Source of the DNA: Mycteria americana
Lineage: Eukaryota; Chordata; Aves; Ciconiiformes; Ciconiidae
Assembly: GCF_035582795.1 (NCBI RefSeq)
Contig: NC_134367.1
Coordinates: forward strand, 51,553,562-51,617,561
DNA: 64,000 bases
Direction of reading: 5' to 3'
Below the pieces are notes generated by a model that saw only the letters and a program-made list of their open reading frames with translations, had not been told where the DNA came from and searched no databases. How positions within the stretch are numbered: position 1 is the stretch's first letter; each line of letters opens with the position of its first letter. A program made the position numbers and the translations under genes. Below are positions 60,001-64,000 of the stretch, one piece after another.

Positions 60001-61170
60001 TGCCACCTCTTTTTTATTTCCTCAGAATTGGGGTCTGTTTTGGTAAGTCAAAGTGCAACAAGTGTCTATATAATAATCAAAGCGAATGCAGGAGAAACAA
60101 GTGTAACGATAATAAAGATGGTTTACTTACTAGGATTGCTGATCTCAGCTGGTGAACTCCTGTAAAATATAAATTGCTGTTCTAACAGTGGGCTTTTTTC
60201 AGAGAAATTTATTACATTTTTTTCATTTGTACAGAGTGGATTGTGTTTCCTTTTATTTCTTGGTACTGTAAAGCAAGTTCGTTAAGCTGAACTTAGATAT
60301 TTAAAAAAATTACTTTATGGCTTATTTTTCAGTCTTCCCCCCCTCCCGGCCCCCCCCCCCAGCATCACTTGTCCCACCCATTTTTATTTTTTATTCGTGT
60401 TTTGTGCCTGAAGGTTAGAAGAGGCTGACTGTGCTGGAAGTGACTGCCGTGCCTTTTGATTATTCATGGACAGTAATAGAAGGCACTTAAAAAGAACAAT
60501 GAAATTGCTTATTTTTGTGATGGGCCATCTGTTGAATTGTTTTTTGCAACAATCACACAATAGTATCTATGTCATATCATTCTATTTTCAACAGCAGCTG
60601 ATTATGTATAGTTGGCTACTTGTCTTTATTTCTGAAGTCCCATGACCATTTAAATTCACCTCTGCAAACCTTTGCCTCAAAGGTAATAGAAATGTAAAAC
60701 AGCCGGTGTGTATTTTCTTTCTGTCTTCTGTTTTTTTCATGTTGTTTCTAATTAATTAGGCCTCTTAAATGTTTAGGTCTGTTTTCTGTGTCTCCCACCT
60801 GTAGTTTTATAATAGAAGTTAACACGGAATCATTTAGCAATTGGTAAAGAAATGGTGGAGTTCCGCAATAAAGAGTGGGCAAGTTTTGAAAGACTGTGGT
60901 ACATTCACTGCTTATTAATTATCCCTTTTATTTTTTTCTCACCAAGCAATAATTAGAATCTTTCTCCATGGCTTTCACTAACAAGCATTTTTCCTAGCTA
61001 CAAAGCCACTTGCAGATCTATTGCGGCAGAAGCTGAAAGCGAGATAAAACAAATGTGTTGTCTTCTACAGGTCACCGACATTGCTGATGCCATGATTCTG
61101 AAGCAGCTTTTTGAAAATCTGTTCCAAAATGGAGTTGTCGTTGTGGCAACATCTAACAGGCCTCCAGAAG
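34653..61170 (+). CDS. AFG1L: AFG1L (LACE1), AFG1-like mitochondrial AAA ATPase, exons 1-6 (3' end outside window)
   Basis: AFG1L is the metazoan homologue of yeast Afg1, a mitochondrial ATPase linked to turnover of nuclear-encoded respiratory-chain subunits (established knowledge). Six exons join in frame to 715 bases, i.e. 238 residues plus one base; human AFG1L is about 481 residues. Residues 1-35 are Arg/Ala-rich with no acidic residue, as in a mitochondrial targeting sequence. Walker A is GDVGTGKT (125-132), Walker B LLCFDE (198-203), and the sensor-1-like Asn is in ATSNRPPE (Asn234). Blocks [16 protein letters not shown] and [16 protein letters not shown] match the family. The start ATG has A at -3 and G at +4. 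Intron 6 runs past the right edge. Confidence 0.97.
41070..42190 (-). mobile_element. Degraded CR1-type LINE fragment with reverse-transcriptase relics
   Basis: The plus strand reads as the complement of a CR1 ORF2. Segments appear in the right order: TTGTTCCAGTATTTTTGAG and CCTTTTTAAAGACAAAAA (about 41745-41830, complement of the NYRPVSL and PIFKKG region); GTGACCCAATGACAAAAGTG (about 41543, complement of the SKAFDTV region); AGTTTGCCAGAATT and TTTGCAGTCCCCTCCTGACTTG (about 41238-41293, the FADDTK neighbourhood, itself decayed); and GATCCAGTGTAGCCTCTGGATCC (about 41099). The minus-strand frame at 41674-41865 is a remnant of this region, broken by stops and without a start. Many substitutions and small indels show it is old. 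Boundaries are approximate. Confidence 0.65.
42227..42247. repeat. Poly-C tract (21 C)
   Basis: Uninterrupted C21 at the edge of the CR1-like region. The minus strand is G21. Length is prone to sequencing error. Confidence 0.85.
42830..43053 (+). CDS. AFG1L: AFG1L exon 2 ([10 protein letters not shown]...SSKNLFSK)
   Basis: A 224-base exon after ATTTTGCAG. It completes an Ala codon and encodes residues 37-110, including [20 protein letters not shown] and [20 protein letters not shown]. Donor GTGAGA at 43054. The GPLxHYDFLI and LQKLHExLKGY blocks match human AFG1L. Confidence 0.97.
45030..45057. repeat. Poly-T tract (28 T)
   Basis: Uninterrupted T28, followed by unrelated mixed sequence and then CR1 3' ends. 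It could be the complement of a retrotransposed poly(A) tail, but no parent gene is recognisable on its right side. Confidence 0.8.
45142..45170 (+). repeat. 13-bp tandem duplication
   Basis: AGCAGTGAAGTAC occurs twice in direct succession, followed by AGG. Confidence 0.8.
45205..45365 (+). mobile_element. Two tandem CR1 3'-end fragments
   Basis: The first copy ends GATCATCCTTATGGGTCCC, TTCCAACTTGAGATATTCTA (about 45205-45293). The second reads GGGGGTTTGGCCGCATGATC, CCCTGAAGTCCCTCCCAACC, then ATTCAATGATTCTA (about 45306-45365). Both match the conserved CR1 tail (GATGATCyyTnnGGTCCCTTCCAAC ... ATTCTATGATTCTA), in the same orientation. They are short, 5'-truncated insertions of probably different CR1 subfamilies. 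Confidence 0.75.
46956..47742 (-). mobile_element. Solo avian LTR (second type) with near-matching 5-bp flanks
   Basis: The sequence from TGTTGCAGAAAGTG to ...CACACCATCACA matches an LTR type I recall from other bird genomes. The segment includes TTAGTTTCTTCCAAATTTAG, TGAGTTGGACATTGACC and TTCCCCGAATCCACTTTGAG. Its termini are TG...CA, and the flanks are TTCAG (46951-46955) and TTCAA (47743-47747), i.e. 4 of 5 matching. A decayed polyadenylation region (GTAAATAAT, read on the minus strand near 47090-47100) suggests minus orientation. No internal retroviral genes are adjacent. The open frames 46969-47304 and 47049-47231 belong to it. Exact borders and family are tentative. Confidence 0.7.
48670..48720 (+). 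repeat. GA-rich tract with short inverted repeat
   Basis: Mostly GGGAGAGAGGGAGAGA-type units, ending GAGAGAGAAGCCTCTCTC, where AGAGAG and CTCTCT flank a small loop. Low-complexity sequence. Confidence 0.65.
50856..50867. repeat. Poly-C tract (12 C)
   Basis: Uninterrupted C12 between TTAAA and AAATAT in AFG1L intron 2. Confidence 0.85.
52541..52584. repeat. TA/CA microsatellite forming a perfect palindrome
   Basis: ATACATACATACACATATAC passes into ACACACGTGTGTATATGTAT. The central 26 bases (52553-52578) are exactly self-complementary, and most flanking positions can pair too, with isolated mismatches. The DNA can fold into a cruciform or a long RNA hairpin. Confidence 0.9.
53189..53240 (+). 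CDS. AFG1L: AFG1L exon 3 ([17 protein letters not shown])
   Basis: A 52-base exon after ATTTGCAG encoding [17 protein letters not shown] and the first base of Gly128. It carries the beginning of the P-loop. Donor GTAAGT at 53241. Too short to stand out as an open frame. Confidence 0.97.
53241..53870 (+). other. AFG1L: AFG1L intron 3, 630 bp
   Basis: AT-rich intron with acceptor TTATTTGAAG. It splits the P-loop between GDV and GTGKT. The open frame at 53562-53831 is not supported as coding. Confidence 0.9.
53871..53972 (+). CDS. AFG1L: AFG1L exon 4 (P-loop GTGKT ... [10 protein letters not shown])
   Basis: A 102-base exon encoding [20 protein letters not shown] and then [14 protein letters not shown], plus one base of an Arg codon. 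It contains the catalytic Lys131 and Thr132 of Walker A. Donor GTAAGTG at 53973. Confidence 0.98.
53973..55501 (+). other. AFG1L: AFG1L intron 4, 1.5 kb
   Basis: Contains the GTGTCTAGACAC palindromic minisatellite (about 54918-55024). No exon or recognised transposon otherwise. Confidence 0.88.
54918..55024. repeat. Palindromic minisatellite of GTGTCTAGACAC units
   Basis: Array of CTAGACACA and ACACAACAGACAC segments with two 16-bp perfect palindromes: CTGTGTCTAGACACAG (54931-54946) and GTGTGTCTAGACACAC (54984-54999). The outer phrase CACATAACTGTGTCT occurs at both ends (about 54924 and 55010), so the whole block may be a local segmental duplication. Confidence 0.85.
55502..55632 (+). CDS. 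AFG1L: AFG1L exon 5 ([13 protein letters not shown]...LLCFDEFQ, Walker B)
   Basis: A 131-base exon completing Arg162 and encoding [20 protein letters not shown], then [20 protein letters not shown] and EFQ. Asp202 and Glu203 form the Walker B acidic pair. Donor GTAAGA at 55633. Confidence 0.98.
55914..55985 (+). repeat. Possible ancient L2/MIR-type tail relic
   Basis: CTCATGAGTACTTCAGGGCA, GGGACCGTCATCC and CTGTACAATGCCCAGGAGAG parallel the tail phrase GAGCTCCTTGAGGGCAGGGA ... AGCGCCTAGCACAG of old amniote LINE/SINE tails. Recognition is by eye and weak. Confidence 0.35.
60337..60360. repeat. Interrupted poly-C tract
   Basis: C7, then TCCCGG, then C11. The minus strand has the matching G runs. 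Confidence 0.85.
61071..61170 (+). CDS. AFG1L: AFG1L exon 6 ([14 protein letters not shown]...ATSNRPPE)
   Basis: A 100-base exon after TCTTCTACAG encoding [20 protein letters not shown], then [13 protein letters not shown], plus the first base of the next codon (Asp in human). It contains the sensor-1-like Asn234. Donor GTAAAAAC at 61171. Confidence 0.98.
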
Positions 61171-64000
61171 GTAAAAACAAACATGCTACTGGTATTGTTC
61201 CAATACAATGAATCTCAGTATCTTACAAAACAATAGTATTAAATTCATATAGTATTTCATACTAATAACCTCTCTAGTCTTCAAGAATCTGAGATATTCC
61301 AATTTGTCGCGGGTTTTTTGCGTTCGTAAGGAAGAAAGGTTTTTCACTGTCTTACTCCTCTTTTCTCTCAAAGTCAAGGTGTTCCTCCGCCCATCTCCCC
61401 CCAAATCCTTCTGTGTTTTCTGATCTTCTCTACTCTATCCAAACTAGTGGGAGGGTATTTGGGTACAGGGGAGTTGAGGAGGGGTGAAATATCGCCTCTG
61501 TTTTGGATGTATTCCAGGGTAGTAAAAGATTGTATTCTGCAGAAGAGAGGGGAAATGAGAGTACATTCCTTCCCGGTTTCTAACTCGGAAACTTGCAGAC
61601 TTGATCCACCAGCTCAAAGGAGGACCCCTTATCAGGATGCCACTCTCATAGCCTGGTTTGAGGTTACTCATAGTGAATTACTTAGGTGGAGAATTGTTTC
61701 CATTTCTAACAATATTTTTAAATAGAGAGTGAGTAGCTAGGTAGATCCTTCTATGAAGTCCCCAAATCTGTATGGGTTTTAACCAAGCAGTAATTGCAAT
61801 TTTTTTGTAGAGGAGAAAAATGGCTGTTATAGTGTAGCATTAGCAGTTAGCATAATGCATAATTTCTATGCAACTTTTATAACACTTTAGATTGATTAAT
61901 TTCAAATGTTTGCAAAAAATACTGAAGTGTTACAGTATTAACTGTAACTACCAGTTAATTTTTCTACCCAAATTAATTGGGTAAAAGAGAATCACTGAAG
62001 ATTTACAATGCACTTTATCTTAAAAAAAAAAAAAGAGAAGAAAACATTCAAATGTTTTTACTAGAGGAGTAAATAATTTCCCATTGGTTTATTTTCCTTG
62101 TTTGAGCAAATAAGATGAAATCATAACTACTGTAGTTGGGTTAACTACAGATTAACTGGACGCTGGTGCTTTACTCAGTTGGGAACTATCCTTGTGTTTT
62201 TTTGAAGCACTACTCTTTAGAGTTCAGGGGAGATTTTCATCATAACTTGGGGATTGTATCCCACATCTTAAATTGAGATGTCGATTTGTGACCATTATTG
62301 TCGGATGGGTGTTTTTTAATACATATTAAGTCACTGTGTCAACCTGAAAGACATCCACTTGTACTAGCTTCCCAACAGAGAATGTCAAGAATGGTGTCTC
62401 CAGAGCTGAGTTATTTTGCAGTCCAGATGTTGGTCAATGCCTGTCTCTTCTTCCCTTCTCACTACTCCTGCATGCTCATGGTGTGTGTCTGAAATCCTCC
62501 TGCAGGAAAGAGAGTTGGGTTAGTGTAGTATGCTGCATCAAGGTTTAAGACTGAATTGAGAGACTTGTTTCTTGCAGATACAAAGGGGAAAAGCCGTTTG
62601 TTCATTAGAGAGCAGATGTACCCAGCTGCTGACCATTAGTGATATGCTTAACCATATTAAACTTCTGCCCCAGGGGAATATGAGGGGAAATACCGAGGTG
62701 CAGTGTTTGAGGAATCGTGGCTTCATTTCTCCACCAAAATTACTGTTTATTTTTCTCATCCTCACAAAACAGAGACATAATACAAAACTCACAGCCTTAC
62801 TAACTAGAAGTACTAACAGAAGTAGCTGTCTTATAGTACCATTACATGTTCACTAATTTTTGCAAGTAAATATGCAGTTGGTTGCTGTTTTAACAAATGT
62901 ATAGCTATCATGATTTGCAGAGTTATGAACTTTGTTAGTACATACAACTTTGTTAGTAATTAGCGTGTGGAATCGCCTTCACTGATAATTTTCCTAAATG
63001 TTTCTGTGTACGTATCGAATTTTGTGAAAACCATTTTGTAGGTATCCTGTTGGTTTCTCATGCATACTGTATCTTCTGTCCATCATGAGGTGTTGGTAGA
63101 CCATAAAAGCTTTAGCCTAGTTGTAGCCTTCAGGCATTATGGGGAATATAGGTGGTATCAACCTGGCATGGTCTTCACAGGGAATTTTTTGTGACATCTC
63201 TGCCAGGTGTCTGTATTCTCTTATTTATTCCTTCTGTTGATCATAGGTGCTGTACTGCCTTTTTATAAGGCTTCCTAATATTAATGAAAAAGAGCAGCCC
63301 ATCTTACAGTTTAAGTGATAACATTTTCAATGAACGTGTTGGGCAGTTGGATAGTTTCCAGAAAACAGAACTTTATGCTGTATAAAATATAGAGATAAAT
63401 AAGATATAAAATGCTGCTTCACAGTTTGTTTTTATAATCTGTCTTTTGTTTGAGTGCAGACTTGCATTTTGTTACATAACACTCTCATTTTTTTAAATTC
63501 AGTTGTATTTTTAGCAACTTTGCATAAGTTTACATATTCATTTAATTTTCTTTCTTTTTTTTTTTGCCTTAGGGATGACCCTTTTTCTGGCTTTGGAAAA
63601 GGGAGTGTACCTGGTAGAATTGCTAGAAGATAAAGTGTACCACAGTACACTGAATAAGAACGATACTAACTTTCTAAACTCAAATAGTGTATTTTTAGTT
63701 TACATTGGGTTTTTCCTCTCTGCCAAATACTTGGGACTTAGTGTAGTTTTGGCCTTACAATCATACCAATGTATACCCAGCATTACAATCCTTTTTTATA
63801 TCCTTACTTTAAAACAGATGCTGGTCTTATTTCTTCTGCTAAAATCAGTTATATGTTGTTAGAGATTTAAGTCATCTTTCACTCTCTGCCTTTTTCAGAC
63901 TTTCTCAGGATGTTCCTTTCTTCCTTAAGAACGTATTGAATTTTCATACAGCAAAAGAAGATAAATCAATTTCAGCTCTCCTTTTCCGCCTTTTGTTCCT
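61171..64000 (+). other. AFG1L: AFG1L intron 6 (5' part, runs off the window)
   Basis: At least 2.8 kb of intron. I looked for the next expected exon (beginning DLYKNGLQR in human) and did not find it, so it lies to the right. Open frames such as 61447-61725 and 63575-63862 have no recognisable similarity. No transposon was clearly recognised. Confidence 0.8.

Larger units (their letters stand above)
55633..61070 (+). other. AFG1L: AFG1L intron 5, 5.4 kb
   Basis: AT-rich intron with a possible L2/MIR-tail relic (about 55914-55985), T-rich tracts at about 58807-58849 and 59157-59172, a G-rich GGTGGGGTGG patch near 59848-59872, and C runs at 60337-60343 and 60350-60360. No supported exon inside. 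Confidence 0.85.

Noticed and set aside
63898-64000. Possible start of AFG1L exon 7 after TTTTTCAG near 63890
   Set aside because: The sequence after the AG reads DFLRMFLSSL and then stops shortly after. It does not resemble the expected DLYKNGLQRANF.
1-64000. CRISPR arrays, bacterial operons, tRNA or rRNA genes, intact retroviral genes
   Set aside because: None seen. No regularly spaced repeats, no cloverleaf with TTCGANNC box, and only solitary LTRs without internal regions.

Overview
This is a 64 kb piece of vertebrate nuclear DNA, almost certainly from a bird. It has spliced genes with long AT-rich introns, GT/AG splice sites, two promoter CpG islands, CR1-type LINE fragments, and two solitary retroviral LTRs of kinds I recall from non-galliform (neoavian) birds. 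There are no bacterial-type operons, CRISPR arrays or tRNA genes. Nearly all long open frames are chance frames in introns or GC-rich promoter DNA.

Three genes are supported. (1) NR2E1 (TLX, orphan nuclear receptor), + strand: only its last four coding exons are inside (2254-5661; 171 residues, the C-terminal ligand-binding domain), followed by a 3'UTR to about 6.94 kb. (2) SNX3 (sorting nexin 3), - strand, complete: exon 1 at 27782-27943, exon 2 at 14643-14738, exon 3 at 14148-14272, exon 4 at 10507-10612; 162 residues with an intact PX domain. (3) AFG1L (LACE1, mitochondrial AFG1-type ATPase), + strand, 5' part only: exons 1-6 at 34653-34758, 42830-43053, 53189-53240, 53871-53972, 55502-55632 and 61071-61170; 238 residues carrying Walker A, Walker B and a sensor-1-like Asn. 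The rest lies beyond the right edge. The order NR2E1 - SNX3 - AFG1L is the one I know from human 6q21.

Layout: 1-6.94 kb NR2E1 3' half, with a solo LTR in its first intron; 6.95-9.93 kb tail-to-tail spacer with old repeat relics; 9.93-28.0 kb SNX3, mostly a 13 kb intron 1; 27.3-28.54 kb SNX3 CpG island with two ZNF143-like motifs; 28.54-34.37 kb gene-free head-to-head spacer; 34.37-35.3 kb AFG1L CpG island; 34.65-64 kb AFG1L, whose introns hold a decayed antisense CR1 with reverse-transcriptase relics, tandem CR1 3' ends, a second solo LTR and several palindromic or homopolymer tracts.

The genes are syntenic neighbours, not a pathway: a neural stem-cell transcription factor, an endosomal PI3P-binding sorting nexin and a mitochondrial quality-control ATPase. 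I found no new biological system. The items most worth a second look are the duplicated block and miR-9 site in the NR2E1 3'UTR, ZNF143-type motifs at both CpG-island promoters, the two solo LTRs with flanking duplications, and the palindromic repeats in AFG1L introns. Gene names, homologue comparisons and repeat-family matches rest on recalled family sequences, not on searches.
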